A stretch of 64,000 nucleotides of DNA, taken from assembly GCA_024711125.1 (NCBI GenBank), contig JANJTM010000025.1, forward strand, positions 124,001 through 188,000, written 5' to 3'. This document shows positions 1-9,428 of this stretch, in pieces (position 1 is the stretch's first letter; the number at the start of each line of letters is the position of its first letter). The notes under the pieces were generated by a model that worked only from the letters and a program-made list of their open reading frames with translations, did not search any database and was not told where the DNA came from. The DNA comes from Rhodothermales bacterium (lineage in GTDB: Bacteria; Bacteroidota; Rhodothermia; Rhodothermales; UBA10348). A program made the position numbers and the translations under genes.

Positions 1-1119
1 CGGCCTGAAGGCCCGGTCGAGACGGGAGCCGCGTCGTGGATCGACGAGGGCCCGGGGATCCCCGAACCTCCGGTCATCGTGACGGAGTTCGTGGAACACG
101 AATTCGACGCCGAAGAAACCGAAGACGACGATACGTTCGATTTCGGTTGGGCCGGATCGGCCGCCGACGGCGACGGCTCTACCCGGTCGGTCGAGGTCGG
201 TACCGTCCCCATCGATTTCCTGCCGGGCGACGCCATGGGCGACGGACTCTACTTCGAGGACGAGGCCGAGCTCGGCACCGCGGCCGACGACGGTGCGCTT
301 CCGACGTACGTCTATGGTTTCACCCAGGCCGACGGGACCGGGATGCCGGCCGCGGTCGAAGGGCAGTCGATGGATCCGGACTTCGGACTGCGATTCGTCA
401 CGGTGCGCTCGGTTCGGGCCATCGTCTCGGCCGTGCCGGCAGAGGACTTCTCGCCGGAAGCGTTGCGCGAGCGGTCGAAGGACACCGCCTGGTTGCGGGA
501 GCGCATAAGGACGCATGCCCGGGTACTGGACGCGTTCAAGACCACGACCACGGTCGTACCGCTCCGCTTCGGTGCCGTGTTCGAGAACGAGGCCGACGTC
601 GCCGCGATGCTCGAAGGACGTCACGACGAGCTGTCCGCTTCCGTCGATCGGCTGCGCGGAAAGATGGAATGGGGTGTGCGCGCGGTGCGCAACCTGGACC
701 GTTTGCGCTCGCGCATCCTCGAAGGCGAGCGCGCGGTCGACGAATCGCTCGGATCGCTTTCGAGCGGGGTCGCCCAGTTCGTGAGGGACGAGTTGTCCCG
801 CGCCGCCGACCTCGGGTCGGATGCGCTCGCCGATACGATCACCCGGCACTGCCTCTCGCGCGCAGACGAACACCTTCGCCGGTGGGCTGCCGATGCCGTG
901 GAAAAGGCGATCGTTCCCGGCAAGGCAGACGTCATCCTGAACCGGGCGTACCTGGTGGACCAGGCGACCGTGTCTGCCTTCCGCGACGAGATTGCCCGCC
1001 TCTCGGCCGAGTTCGGCTCCCTCGGGATCACGTTCGAGCTGACGGGTCCGTGGCCCGCCTTCCACTTCAGCGGAATAGACGACAGCGATCTGGCCGGAAC
1101 CGTTCCGGCCCAAGGATAG
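1..1119 (+). CDS. GvpL/GvpF family gas vesicle protein (5' end cut off)
   Basis: The reading frame is open from the first base of the window, so the true start may lie upstream; a GTG at 79 is the first usable start inside. 372 residues are visible. Visible residues 1-99 are very acidic and low in complexity. From about residue 100 (LPTYVYGF) the protein matches the GvpL/GvpF family: an N-terminal strand region, then the typical stretch VVPLRFGAVFENEADVA, and RGKMEWGVRAV. In this family the proteins are minor components or assembly factors of gas vesicles. No other gvp gene is visible, so a gas vesicle cluster, if present, lies to the left of the window. A strong terminator follows directly. 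The acidic extension is unusual for the family. Confidence 0.8.
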   Translation, partial: RPEGPVETGAASWIDEGPGIPEPPVIVTEFVEHEFDAEETEDDDTFDFGWAGSAADGDGSTRSVEVGTVPIDFLPGDAMGDGLYFEDEAELGTAADDGALPTYVYGFTQADGTGMPAAVEGQSMDPDFGLRFVTVRSVRAIVSAVPAEDFSPEALRERSKDTAWLRERIRTHARVLDAFKTTTTVVPLRFGAVFENEADVAAMLEGRHDELSASVDRLRGKMEWGVRAVRNLDRLRSRILEGERAVDESLGSLSSGVAQFVRDELSRAADLGSDALADTITRHCLSRADEHLRRWAADAVEKAIVPGKADVILNRAYLVDQATVSAFRDEIARLSAEFGSLGITFELTGPWPAFHFSGIDDSDLAGTVPAQG

Positions 1120-1143
1120 CCGTTCATACGGCTTCTCGGGGAA

Positions 1144-1183
1144 GCGCCCTCCGGGTCCGTTGGATCCGGGGGGCGTTTTCTTT
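1144..1183 (+). terminator. Rho-independent terminator after the GvpL/F gene
   Basis: A 15-base-pair stem (1144-1158 with 1162-1176, three of the pairs G-U) closes on a 3-base loop and is followed by TTTTCTTT-type sequence. It lies 24 bases after the GvpL/F stop and before the next gene's most likely start at 1217, so it separates the two transcripts. It also argues against any start for the permease inside the hairpin. Confidence 0.85.
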
Positions 1184-1216
1184 GTACGCCCTTCGCTTCA
1201 CCGTCCCCCTGGTCCC

Positions 1217-2455
1217 GTGCGATTCCTGGTTCTCGAGCGATTTCTCGCGGCGCGCTACCTCGCCGGGGCGCAGGGGCGTCCGGAAGGTCGGCGATTCCTG
1301 CGTTTCGTGACGGTGGTCTCGATCGCCGGGGTGGCCGTCGGGGTCGCATCGCTGGTACTCGCGCTCGCCATCGTCCGGGGATTCAGCGGAGAGATCGAGC
1401 GAAAGCTGGTCGGGTTCGGTGCCCACGTCCAGGTGGAGAGCCTGCGGGACGCGCCGCTGGACGACTCGGAAGCCCTGCGCGCATCGCTCGAGCAGCGCGC
1501 CGACGTGATCGACGTGGCCCCCGTGGTCCAGGACTTCACGCTGCTCCGCCGTTCGTCCCGGCATATCGAGGGCGTCTCGATCTGGGGTGCGGAACGCGTC
1601 CCGGATTTCGTCGGAGCCAACCTGTCGGCCGGCACGGCCACGCTTGCACCCGCGGCGGACCGTCTCGACGGGATCGTGCTGGGGGCCGCCCTCGCGCGGG
1701 ACCTCGGCGCGTCGCCCGGGGACCGGCTCACGGCGTTTTCTCCGCGCTCCGATGGACGTACCCCCGGTTCCGTATCGGCCCGCTCGTTTCGCGTGGAGGG
1801 GATCTTCGAAACCGATCTTGCCGATTTCGATGCGCTCTACGCGTTCGTGTCGATCGACGCGGCGAGGGGACTGTTCGGCGTGGGGCCCGACCAGGCGACC
1901 CGCCTCGACGTTCGCATCGTCGACCCGTCCGCGGCCGAACCGGTCGCCCGGGACATCGAAGAATCGTTCGGTTTCCCGGTCATGGCAAGGTCCATCTACG
2001 ACGTCTACCACAGCCTCTTCTCCTGGGTTCGACTGCAGCAGCGCATCATTCCGCTCGTCATCTCGGTGATCGTGCTCGTCGCGGCATTCAACGTGGTCGC
2101 GACCCTGCTCATGCTCATCCTCGAGAAAACCGCCGAAATTGGTCTCCTGGTCTCCATCGGAACCTCCGCAGCCACGGTGCGCCGCACGTTCCTCCTCCTG
2201 GGCCTCCTGATCGGGGCATGCGGCGCCGCGGCAGGCAGCCTGCTGGCGCTCGGGATGGCGCGGCTGCAGCAGGCCTACGGGCTCATCAAGCTTCCGGCCG
2301 ATGCCTATTTCATGCGCACGGCGCCCGTGGATCCGTCGCTCGGCGACGTGGTCGTCGTTGCCGCGGTGACCGTGCTGCTCTGCGGGGCCTCGGCGTATCT
2401 TCCGGCCCGCTTCGCGGCTTCCGTGCGGCCGGTGGAAGCGCTCAAGACCCGCTGA
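1217..2455 (+). CDS. LolC/LolE-type ABC transporter permease (FtsX/MacB fold)
   Basis: A 412-residue inner-membrane permease of the lipoprotein-release (LolCDE) type. The N-terminus has the family pattern FLAARYL, then a first membrane helix at about residues 31-53 (SIAGVAVGVASLVLALAIVRGF). A large periplasmic MacB-like domain follows, then three C-terminal helices at about 277-303, 323-346 and 378-398. The family moves mature lipoproteins from the inner membrane to the LolA chaperone, driven by the ATPase LolD. No LolD is visible next to it. The GTG start at 1217 puts the first residues in register with the family; earlier starts would fall inside the terminator hairpin. moaD follows after 5 bases. 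Confidence 0.85.
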   Translation: MRFLVLERFLAARYLAGAQGRPEGRRFLRFVTVVSIAGVAVGVASLVLALAIVRGFSGEIERKLVGFGAHVQVESLRDAPLDDSEALRASLEQRADVIDVAPVVQDFTLLRRSSRHIEGVSIWGAERVPDFVGANLSAGTATLAPAADRLDGIVLGAALARDLGASPGDRLTAFSPRSDGRTPGSVSARSFRVEGIFETDLADFDALYAFVSIDAARGLFGVGPDQATRLDVRIVDPSAAEPVARDIEESFGFPVMARSIYDVYHSLFSWVRLQQRIIPLVISVIVLVAAFNVVATLLMLILEKTAEIGLLVSIGTSAATVRRTFLLLGLLIGACGAAAGSLLALGMARLQQAYGLIKLPADAYFMRTAPVDPSLGDVVVVAAVTVLLCGASAYLPARFAASVRPVEALKTR

Positions 2456-2460
2456 GAATC

Positions 2461-2712
2461 ATGTCGACGTCGGTAACCGTGCGTCTGTTCGCTGCCCTGA
2501 GGGAGCGCGTGGGCGAGGACCGGGTTTCGGTGTTCCTCGAAGGGGATGCCTCGGTTCGAGACCTCGTGGAAGCCGTTGTGCGCAAACATCCCGAGGTCGC
2601 TCCATTCGAGCGTTACATCAGGGTAGCGGTCAACTCGAGGTACGTGTCCGGGGACAGTCGGGTCGCCGCGGGCGACGAGGTCGCCTTCATCAGCCCGGTG
2701 AGCGGCGGATGA
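2461..2712 (+). CDS. moaD: Molybdopterin synthase small subunit MoaD
   Basis: An 83-residue ubiquitin-fold sulfur carrier. It ends in Gly-Gly (SPVSGG), the tail that is adenylated and thiocarboxylated before giving its sulfur to precursor Z in molybdenum cofactor synthesis. The body fits MoaD: VRLFAALRERVG near the start and DEVAFISPVSGG at the end. The ATG at 2461 lies 5 bases after the upstream permease stop, so it is probably co-transcribed with it. The stop overlaps the moaE start by 4 bases (ATGA), which supports translational coupling with its partner subunit. Confidence 0.92.
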   Translation: MSTSVTVRLFAALRERVGEDRVSVFLEGDASVRDLVEAVVRKHPEVAPFERYIRVAVNSRYVSGDSRVAAGDEVAFISPVSGG

Positions 2713-3137
2713 CGGCGCGTCGTTCGGTCTCCCTGGAATCGGACCCGCTGTCGCCCGGGCAGGTCATGGCGCACGTTCAGGACGACAGCGCCGGGGCCAT
2801 CGACGTGTTCGTGGGCACCACCCGGCGTTACACGGAGGGGCGGGAGACCGTCGAACTGACGTACGAGGCATACGAGACCATGGCGGTCGCCGAAATGGAC
2901 CGTCTGGCCGACGAGGCCTGCGCCCGCTGGCCGCTTACGGGGGTCGCGATCCATCACCGGGTCGGCACGGTGCCCGTCGGCGAGATCTCCGTGGTCATAG
3001 CCGTGTCGAGCCCGCACCGCGCCGCCGCCCTGGACGCGTGCCGTTTCCTCATCGAGGGCCTGAAGGCCGACGTCCCGATCTGGAAACGCGAGCGGTACGC
3101 CGACGGCTCCATCGAATGGGTGCGGCCGCTCGGCTGA
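2709..3137 (+). CDS. moaE: Molybdopterin synthase catalytic subunit MoaE
   Basis: 142 residues, the usual size for MoaE. Family motifs are present: GAIDVFVGTTR near the start, YEAYETMA in the middle, and SSPHRAAALDACRFLIEGLK followed by VPIWKRE at the end, which carries the conserved active-site lysines. MoaE forms a heterotetramer with MoaD and inserts two sulfurs into cyclic pyranopterin to make molybdopterin in the cytoplasm. It overlaps moaD by 4 bases. No other molybdenum cofactor genes are in the window. It ends 6 bases from the convergent purC stop, and I see no terminator between them. Confidence 0.93.
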   Translation: MTARRSVSLESDPLSPGQVMAHVQDDSAGAIDVFVGTTRRYTEGRETVELTYEAYETMAVAEMDRLADEACARWPLTGVAIHHRVGTVPVGEISVVIAVSSPHRAAALDACRFLIEGLKADVPIWKRERYADGSIEWVRPLG

Positions 3138-3143
3138 AGACGG

Positions 3144-4100
3144 TCAGATCCCCGAGAGCCGGTCGAGGATGCGAGCCGACGGATCGGGATGGGTGTCGGG
3201 GACGAACGCGCGCCCGGTCACGTGCTCGTACAGCTCGATGTACCGGGAAGCGATCTCGACGCGAAAATCGTCGGACAGGTCGGGGAGAAGTTGACCCTCC
3301 TTGCCCTGGAACCCGTGGTCCATCAACCACTCGCGCACGAACTCCTTCGACAGTTGGCGCTGCGGAAGGTCCTGCGCCAGGAGCGCTTCGTACGACGACG
3401 CGAAGAAGTAGCGGGACGAATCGGGCGTATGCACCTCGTCGATGAGCAGGAATCGGCCGTCGGGCGCACGCCCGAACTCGTACTTGGTGTCGACGAGGAT
3501 GAGGTCGCGCTCGGCCGCCATGCGGCTCCCGCGATCGAACAGAGCGAGGGCCAGGCTTTCGAGGTGGTCGAATTCCGACTCCGTCAACAGTCCCCGCCTG
3601 ACGATCTCGTCGCGGCTCGTGTCCTCGTCGTGGCCCTCGGACGCCTTCGTGGAGGGGGTCAGGATCGGATCCGGAAGCCGGCTGTTCTGCCGCAGCCCCT
3701 CGGGAAGCCTCTGTCCGCACAGGATCCGGCCCCCGTCCCGGTAGGTGCGCCACGCGTGTCCGGCCATGTATCCGCGGACCACGAATTCCACGGGGACCGT
3801 TCGACACGGCACGGCGACCGTCACGTTGGGATCGGGTACCGACAACACGGCGTTCGGCGCGACGTCGGCCGTGTGTTCGAAGAAGAACGCGGCCAGTTGA
3901 TTCAATACCTGCCCCTTGAAGGGGATCGTCTGCCGGAGGATGTGGTCGAAAGCCGAAATGCGGTCGGTCGTGACGAGCACGAGTCGGTCCGCGGTGGCGT
4001 AGGTATCCCGCACCTTTCCGCCGTAGCGGGTGCCGAGTCGATCGAACCGGGTTTCGCGGAGCGTATGACCGAGCTGCGCGCGAAGGAGGGAGGCGTCCAT
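3144..4100 (-). CDS. purC: SAICAR synthase (phosphoribosylaminoimidazole-succinocarboxamide synthase)
   Basis: A 318-residue enzyme of purine synthesis that joins aspartate to CAIR using ATP. The glycine-rich loop GKVRDTY at about residue 28, the TDRISAFDH segment, DTKYEFG and the C-terminal SKEFVREWL are all family motifs. The length fits the longer, yeast-like PurC form rather than the roughly 240-residue E. coli form. It lies 8 bases downstream of the LacI-type regulator gene on the same strand, so the two are probably one transcript. That could place purC under control of that regulator, but I see no direct evidence of the effector. Confidence 0.93.
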   Translation of the reverse strand: MDASLLRAQLGHTLRETRFDRLGTRYGGKVRDTYATADRLVLVTTDRISAFDHILRQTIPFKGQVLNQLAAFFFEHTADVAPNAVLSVPDPNVTVAVPCRTVPVEFVVRGYMAGHAWRTYRDGGRILCGQRLPEGLRQNSRLPDPILTPSTKASEGHDEDTSRDEIVRRGLLTESEFDHLESLALALFDRGSRMAAERDLILVDTKYEFGRAPDGRFLLIDEVHTPDSSRYFFASSYEALLAQDLPQRQLSKEFVREWLMDHGFQGKEGQLLPDLSDDFRVEIASRYIELYEHVTGRAFVPDTHPDPSARILDRLSGI

Positions 4101-4108
4101 GAAAACCG

Positions 4109-5149
4109 TCAGACGGGTTGGGGCAGGGAGTGGTCCGACGACCGCCGGATCCGCAGTTTCGGGACGATCTGTTCGTGGACCGGAATTCCGTCCGGCATGC
4201 CCAGGCTCGACAGCAGCCGCTCGGTTGCCGACCGCCCGATCTGCTGGATGGATTGGTCCACGCTGGAAAGCCCGAGATAGTGGCTCGTCTTGATATCGTC
4301 GTACCCGACGAACGCGACGTCGTCGGGCACACGGAGGCCGGCGTCGTAGGCGGCCTTCCAGGCCCCGATGGCCTGCACGTCACTCGACGCGAAAACGGCG
4401 GTGATCCGGGGTTCGATCGCGAGCAGGCGGCCCATGGCCTCGTAACCGGCCTCTTCGCTGAAACCCGCGTGCTTGATCGTATCGCCGTGAACCACCAGCG
4501 CCGCGTCGAACGGAACACCGGCCTGCTCGAGGGCCAACCGGTAGCCGAGCACCCGTTCGTTCTGGATTTCGCTCTGGGTGAACGCCCGGATCATGCCGAT
4601 TCGCCGGTGGCCCCGGCCAAGCAGGTGCTGTACGGCCTCGCGCGATCCCGCCACGTCGTCCCAGACATAGGAATCGAAGGAGGGCCACTGCGATCCGATC
4701 AGGACGACCGGGGCGCGAAGGCTGGCCAACTCGCGCGCGACGGTTTCGTCCATCTGCATGCCGGCGATGAGCAGGCCGTCCACCGCGCCGCGCTGGAGAA
4801 AACCCAGCAGCGAGCGGACCGGGGTACGCCAACCCAGGTCGCAAAGCAGGAGATCCACGTCGAGTTCGCGTTCCTGCAGGCAGGCCCTGATTCCCTTGAG
4901 CAACTCGTTGTGGAACGGGGTGGTGTACGTCGGAAGGGCGACCGCCAGCGTGCTGAGCCGCTGCTGGGCGAGCTTCCGTGCCGTGCGATCGGGGCGATAC
5001 TGCAATTCCTCGACCGCACGCAACACGCGGGCGCGGGTCTTTTCCGACACGTCGCTCGAGTTGTTCAGGACCCGGGAAACGGTCGAAATGGCGACATTGG
5101 CCCGGGCCGCGACCTCGTAGATGGTGATTTTCGCGCGTTCGTTGGACAT
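4109..5149 (-). CDS. LacI/GalR family transcription regulator
   Basis: 346 residues from an ATG at 5149, chosen because the LacI helix-turn-helix begins right there: ITIYEVAARANVAISTVSRVLN at residues 8-29, then the hinge helix region. Residues from about 65 form a periplasmic-binding-protein-like sensor domain, including the pattern DDVAFVGYDD. The family usually senses a sugar or purine and represses or activates carbon metabolism genes. Here it is followed 8 bases later by purC, so a PurR-like role is tempting but unproven. The frame stays open upstream to about 5356, but that region reads as noise and overlaps the copA start. Confidence 0.88.
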   Translation of the reverse strand: MSNERAKITIYEVAARANVAISTVSRVLNNSSDVSEKTRARVLRAVEELQYRPDRTARKLAQQRLSTLAVALPTYTTPFHNELLKGIRACLQERELDVDLLLCDLGWRTPVRSLLGFLQRGAVDGLLIAGMQMDETVARELASLRAPVVLIGSQWPSFDSYVWDDVAGSREAVQHLLGRGHRRIGMIRAFTQSEIQNERVLGYRLALEQAGVPFDAALVVHGDTIKHAGFSEEAGYEAMGRLLAIEPRITAVFASSDVQAIGAWKAAYDAGLRVPDDVAFVGYDDIKTSHYLGLSSVDQSIQQIGRSATERLLSSLGMPDGIPVHEQIVPKLRIRRSSDHSLPQPV

Positions 5150-5255
5150 CGGTGCGCCTGGTTCCGCTCTGCGCAAGGTACGCATGGCGGAGGTTCCCCG
5201 TTCGTGGGCGGAGAGGCAGGAAACAACGACCCGCCGGTAGGGCATTGAAGCCCGC

Positions 5256-7691
5256 ATGGAAGCACGCCACGATCCCGATCCGGCGCCGGCCCAGGAGCTG
5301 GCCCTTCCGATCGAAGGAATGACCTGCGCCGCGTGTGCGGTCCGCATCGAGCGCAAACTCTCGAAAGCCGACGGCGTCGATCAGGCCGCGGTCAACTACG
5401 CGACCGAGGAAGCGCTCGTACGGGTCGCTCCCGGCGGCGCGGGCCTTGCGGACCTCGTTCGCGCGGTCGAGAGCGCCGGTTACTCCGTTCGCACCGCCGC
5501 CGCGGAGACGTCGGTGCCGGGACCGGCCGAAGCCGACGGGACGGCCGCCCGGGTTCGGACGGTTCGTGGCGTACTCGAGGTTCGGGTGCGGGAAGAAGGC
5601 GGCGCCTACCTCGTCGAGACCCGGTTCGTCCGCGGCGTGACCGACCCGGTCGTCCTCGCCCGCGCGATGGGCGTGGACGTCGCACCCACGGAGGCGGAAG
5701 GGGACGCGCTCGAGCGGGAGCACGACGCGCGACGGCGGTATCTCCGGCTACGGTTCGTCGTTTCGGCGATCCTGACCGTTCCGGTGGCGGTCCTGGGCAT
5801 GTCGCATGGCCTGTTCCACGTGCCGGGCGCGAACTGGATCGCGTTCGCGCTCACTACCCCGGTCGTTGCCTGGAGCGGCGCCGAGTTCTTCCGCCTGGCG
5901 TGGAGAGCGGCCCGCCATGGAGCGGCCGACATGAATACGCTCGTGGCCGCGGGCGTCGGCACCGCGTGGGCCGTCAGCGTGGCGGCGCTCGTGGCGCCGC
6001 GGTTTTTCGTATCGGCCGGAGCGCAGCCCGATGTGTATTTCGAGGCGGCCGCGGTCATCGTCACGCTCCTTCTCTTCGGCCGGTTTCTCGAGGAGCGTGC
6101 GAAGGGGCGCACGGGAGCGGCGATACGGTCCCTGATGACCCTGCAGCCACCCGAGGCGCGCGTCAGGGATCGGGGGGAGGAGCGGCTCATTCCGGCGGGC
6201 GAGGCGCTGCCGGGCATGGAGGTCGTGGTTCGACCGGGCGAGCGGATCCCCGTGGACGGCGACGTGGTCGAGGGGCGGTCCAGCGTCGACGAAAGCATGG
6301 TCACGGGGGAGCCGCTTCCTGTCGAGCGGGGGCCGGGTGACCGCGTGGTCGCCGGAACGCTCAATACGACCGGTGCCTTCGTATGCGTCGTGCGGCGGAC
6401 GGGGCGGGACACCCTGCTCCAGCGCATCGTCGAAGCGGTGCGAAAGGCCCAGGGCCAGAAGCCGCCCATCCAGGATCTCGCCGATCGTGTCGCCGCGGTC
6501 TTCGTTCCGATCGTGATCGCCGTGGCGGCGGCGTCGGCGCTGGTATGGTGGGCCTGGGGACCCGAACCGCAATGGAACCACGCCGTCATGCGGTTCGTCA
6601 CCGTGTTGATCATCGCCTGCCCCTGTGCGCTCGGTCTCGCCACGCCGACGGCCATCGTGGTCGCCTCGGGCGTAGCGGCACGGCTGGGCATTCTCGTGCG
6701 GAACGGCGCCGCCCTCGAGACGCTGGCCCGCGTGGGACGCGTGGCGTTCGACAAGACGGGCACCCTGACCCTCGGTAGCCCGGTGCTGGCGACCGTACGA
6801 CCCGAGGCGCCGTTCGACGAGACGCAGTTGGTGCGATGGTCGGCGTCGGTCGAGGCTCTCAGCGAGCATCCCATCGCGCGCGCGATCGTGGATGCCGCGG
6901 CCGCCCGCGGCATTCTTCCGGCGAAGGTCGTCGACTTCACGATGGAATCGGGACGCGGAGTCGGCGCGACCGTCGATGGGCACGCGATCCGGGTCGGCAC
7001 GGCTGCGTGGACCGGGTTGACGGGCGACGGGTCCGACCGCCTCGAGCGGGACGATACCGGCGCCACCGTGATCACGATTTCGGTTGACGGTCGTTCGGCG
7101 GGCTTCCTGACCGTGAGGGATTCGCTCCGACCGACCGCGGCGACGACCGTTTCGACGCTGCGGCACCTCGGCGTCGACAGCGTCATGGTAACGGGCGACG
7201 GCGAGCCGGCCGCCCGTCACGTCGCGGCACTCGCCGGAATACACGACGTGCGCGCAGGCCTCCTGCCCGGCGACAAGGAGGCGTTCATCTCGTCGGTGCG
7301 GGGCCATGGTCCGGCGGTCGCGTTCGTGGGCGACGGCATGAACGACGCACCCGCCCTGGCGCGCGCCGACGTGGGATTCGCGATGGGAAGCGGGACCGAC
7401 ATCGCCATGCAGGCGAGCGACGTGACCCTCGTCCGCCCGGATCCCCTGCTCGTGGCCGATGCGATCCGGCTCTCGCGCCGCACGGTGCGGACCATACGAT
7501 CGAACCTGTTTTTCGCTTTCGTCTATAACGTGATCCTGATACCCGTCGCGGCCGGGGCGCTGTACCCGCTTCACCCCGATCTGCTGCTCAACCCGATGCT
7601 CGCGTCGGCGGCCATGGCGGCCTCCAGCGTCTCCGTGGTCGGGAACAGCCTCAGGCTGCGCAGATTCGAGCGACTGCAAACGAAGCCATGA
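5256..7691 (+). CDS. copA: Copper-exporting P1B-type ATPase
   Basis: An 811-residue heavy-metal P-type ATPase. Residues 21-30 hold a metal-binding HMA domain with CxxC at 24-27. A second HMA-like region at about 95-145 has no cysteines and looks degenerate. The actuator motif TGE is at 350-352, the membrane metal site CPC at 455-457 (with GLATPTA), the phosphorylated aspartate of DKTGTLT at 499, the EHPIA nucleotide-binding motif follows, and GDGMNDAP is near 691. The CPC motif indicates Cu(I) or Ag(I) export from the cytoplasm. The copper chaperone gene follows with a 4-base overlap. No CueR or CsoR-type regulator is next to it. It is divergent from the LacI-type regulator gene. Confidence 0.94.
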   Translation: MEARHDPDPAPAQELALPIEGMTCAACAVRIERKLSKADGVDQAAVNYATEEALVRVAPGGAGLADLVRAVESAGYSVRTAAAETSVPGPAEADGTAARVRTVRGVLEVRVREEGGAYLVETRFVRGVTDPVVLARAMGVDVAPTEAEGDALEREHDARRRYLRLRFVVSAILTVPVAVLGMSHGLFHVPGANWIAFALTTPVVAWSGAEFFRLAWRAARHGAADMNTLVAAGVGTAWAVSVAALVAPRFFVSAGAQPDVYFEAAAVIVTLLLFGRFLEERAKGRTGAAIRSLMTLQPPEARVRDRGEERLIPAGEALPGMEVVVRPGERIPVDGDVVEGRSSVDESMVTGEPLPVERGPGDRVVAGTLNTTGAFVCVVRRTGRDTLLQRIVEAVRKAQGQKPPIQDLADRVAAVFVPIVIAVAAASALVWWAWGPEPQWNHAVMRFVTVLIIACPCALGLATPTAIVVASGVAARLGILVRNGAALETLARVGRVAFDKTGTLTLGSPVLATVRPEAPFDETQLVRWSASVEALSEHPIARAIVDAAAARGILPAKVVDFTMESGRGVGATVDGHAIRVGTAAWTGLTGDGSDRLERDDTGATVITISVDGRSAGFLTVRDSLRPTAATTVSTLRHLGVDSVMVTGDGEPAARHVAALAGIHDVRAGLLPGDKEAFISSVRGHGPAVAFVGDGMNDAPALARADVGFAMGSGTDIAMQASDVTLVRPDPLLVADAIRLSRRTVRTIRSNLFFAFVYNVILIPVAAGALYPLHPDLLLNPMLASAAMAASSVSVVGNSLRLRRFERLQTKP

Positions 7692-7900
7692 TCATGGAAA
7701 AGGAATTGACCATCGGCGGAATGAGCTGCATGCACTGCGTTCATGCCGTACGCGGCGCACTCTCGAACCTCGAAGGCGTCGAGGTCAAGGAAGTGCGCAT
7801 CGGGCACGCGACCGTGTCCGTGGATCCCGAACGCGTGGACGACGCGAAACTGCGGCGGGCCCTCGACGACGAGGGATACCCGGTCGAGGCGATCGCCTGA
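7688..7900 (+). CDS. copZ: Copper chaperone (heavy-metal-associated domain protein)
   Basis: A 70-residue single HMA domain with the metal-binding motif GMSCMHC at about residues 11-17. Such proteins carry Cu(I) in the cytoplasm and hand it to CopA. The start at 7688 overlaps the copA stop (ATGA), so translation is probably coupled; a second in-frame ATG lies at 7694. The spacer residues between the cysteines are Met-His. It ends one base before the convergent reductase stop codon, and there is no visible terminator. Confidence 0.93.
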   Translation: MIMEKELTIGGMSCMHCVHAVRGALSNLEGVEVKEVRIGHATVSVDPERVDDAKLRRALDDEGYPVEAIA

Positions 7901-7901
7901 C

Positions 7902-9299
7902 CTATTTCCCGAGCGCTCGCGCCATCTCGCCGATGGTCGTGAATTTCACGCGGGGGCGTCCCGTCTCCGATCCTCGACCCGTCTCGAGCTGGTCGAGCTT
8001 CTTCCAGTCGTCGTAGGAGAACGTGACCGGCTGGCGGGTGGCCACCAGGGCCGTCACCGAATCCGGTGAGGGCTGCGGCGGATCGGGGAGCCGCCCGTCG
8101 GCCAGATCCGAGAGCAGCAGGTTCACGGTTTCCACCGCGCAGGCCTTGTTGGTCCCGATCACGCCGGAGGGTCCACGCTTGATCCACCCGGCCGTGTAGA
8201 GGCCCGGTACGGGCGCGTCGTCTTCGGTCGTGACCCGCCCGTCCCGGTTGCGGATGACGCCCCAGGCCTCGTGGAAGGGCACCCCGGGAAGCGAAACACC
8301 CCGGTAGCCGACCGAGCGGAAGACGAGCCCCGCCGCGAGCGTCTCCGTGCGGTCGGTCGGGCGGGCCTTGAGGCTGCCCTTGCCGTCCGGCACCAGTTCG
8401 TTGTGCACGATGCGGACCGCGCCGACGCCGCCGTCCTGCGCCGGCAGGATTTCGGTGGGGGAAACGCAGAACCGGAAGACGACGCGGCGGCGGCGCCCGT
8501 TCGGAGCCGCCCCGGCATACTCCTGCAGCAGTTCGACTTTCCGGGCGACCGTGCGGTCCGGGTTTTCGGCCAGCTCGGCTGCCGACAAGGGGTCCAGCGC
8601 CGCCTCGTCGGCCGGCACGATCACGTCGGCGTCGGCCAGTTCGCCCATCTCCTTGATCTCGGGGAGCGTGAACGCCGCCTGCGCGGGGCCGCGGCGGCCC
8701 AGCACGAGCACTTCCTCGATCCGGCTCTGCCGCAGCGCCTCGAGCGCGTGGTCGGCGATGTCGGTCGTCGCGAGTTCCTCCGGGGTCTTGCAGAGGATGC
8801 GGGCCACGTCGATGGCGACGTTGCCGACGCCCACCACGACGGCCGTGCGCTGGGTGAGATCGAACGACAGGTCGCGGAAATCCGGATGCCCGTTGTACCA
8901 GGCCACGAATTCGGTCGCCGAATGGCTGCGCTCGAGGTCGTCGCCCGGGATCCCGAGCGCCCGATCCACCTGGGCGCCCGTCGTGAATACGACGGCGTGG
9001 TAGTGGCGGCGCAGATCGTCCAACGCGAGATCGCGACCGAAATCGACGTTTCCGAAGAACCGGAAGCCGGGGTGTTCGGCGGTCTTGTCGTAGACCCGCG
9101 TGACGTTCTTGATCTTCTGGTGGTCCGGCGCCACTCCGGCCCGCACGAGCCCGTACGGCGTCGGCAGCCGGTCGAACAGGTCGACGGACACCGTCAACCC
9201 GGACTGCTTGAAGAGATGTTCGGCGGCATAGAAACCGGCCGGACCGGCGCCGACGACTGCCACGCGCAGGGGCGATTCAGGGGTGCCCGGGTTCGCCAT
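7902..9299 (-). CDS. FprA-type ferredoxin/adrenodoxin-NADP+ reductase
   Basis: 465 residues from an ATG at 9299. It has an N-terminal FAD-binding motif, VVGAGPAGFYAAEHL, and an NADP-binding motif, VVGVGNVAIDVARIL, in the middle. The segments RLPTPYGLVRAGVAPDH and RGPSGVIGTNK are typical of the adrenodoxin reductase/FprA family (glutathione-reductase fold), which moves electrons between NADPH and ferredoxin. It differs from plant-type FNR. The frame stays open beyond 9299 but without similarity. It is divergent from the large surface-protein gene, with a 129-base gap that presumably holds both promoters. The electron partner is not visible. Confidence 0.88.
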   Translation of the reverse strand: MANPGTPESPLRVAVVGAGPAGFYAAEHLFKQSGLTVSVDLFDRLPTPYGLVRAGVAPDHQKIKNVTRVYDKTAEHPGFRFFGNVDFGRDLALDDLRRHYHAVVFTTGAQVDRALGIPGDDLERSHSATEFVAWYNGHPDFRDLSFDLTQRTAVVVGVGNVAIDVARILCKTPEELATTDIADHALEALRQSRIEEVLVLGRRGPAQAAFTLPEIKEMGELADADVIVPADEAALDPLSAAELAENPDRTVARKVELLQEYAGAAPNGRRRRVVFRFCVSPTEILPAQDGGVGAVRIVHNELVPDGKGSLKARPTDRTETLAAGLVFRSVGYRGVSLPGVPFHEAWGVIRNRDGRVTTEDDAPVPGLYTAGWIKRGPSGVIGTNKACAVETVNLLLSDLADGRLPDPPQPSPDSVTALVATRQPVTFSYDDWKKLDQLETGRGSETGRPRVKFTTIGEMARALGK

Positions 9300-9428
9300 G
9301 AGCTTGAATCCTCGTACGATTGCTTCGGTGAAGGGAACGCGGGCGGAAAGTATCCCTCCCCCCGTGCGAGGACAAGCGGGGGATCTCCCACAGCGAAACC
9401 GGCGTGCGACCCCCGGGTACAGCGCCGG

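Noticed and set aside
5150-5356. An N-terminal extension of the LacI-type regulator up to position 5356
   Set aside because: The added residues overlap the copA start, look like noise, and the helix-turn-helix already begins right after the ATG at 5149.
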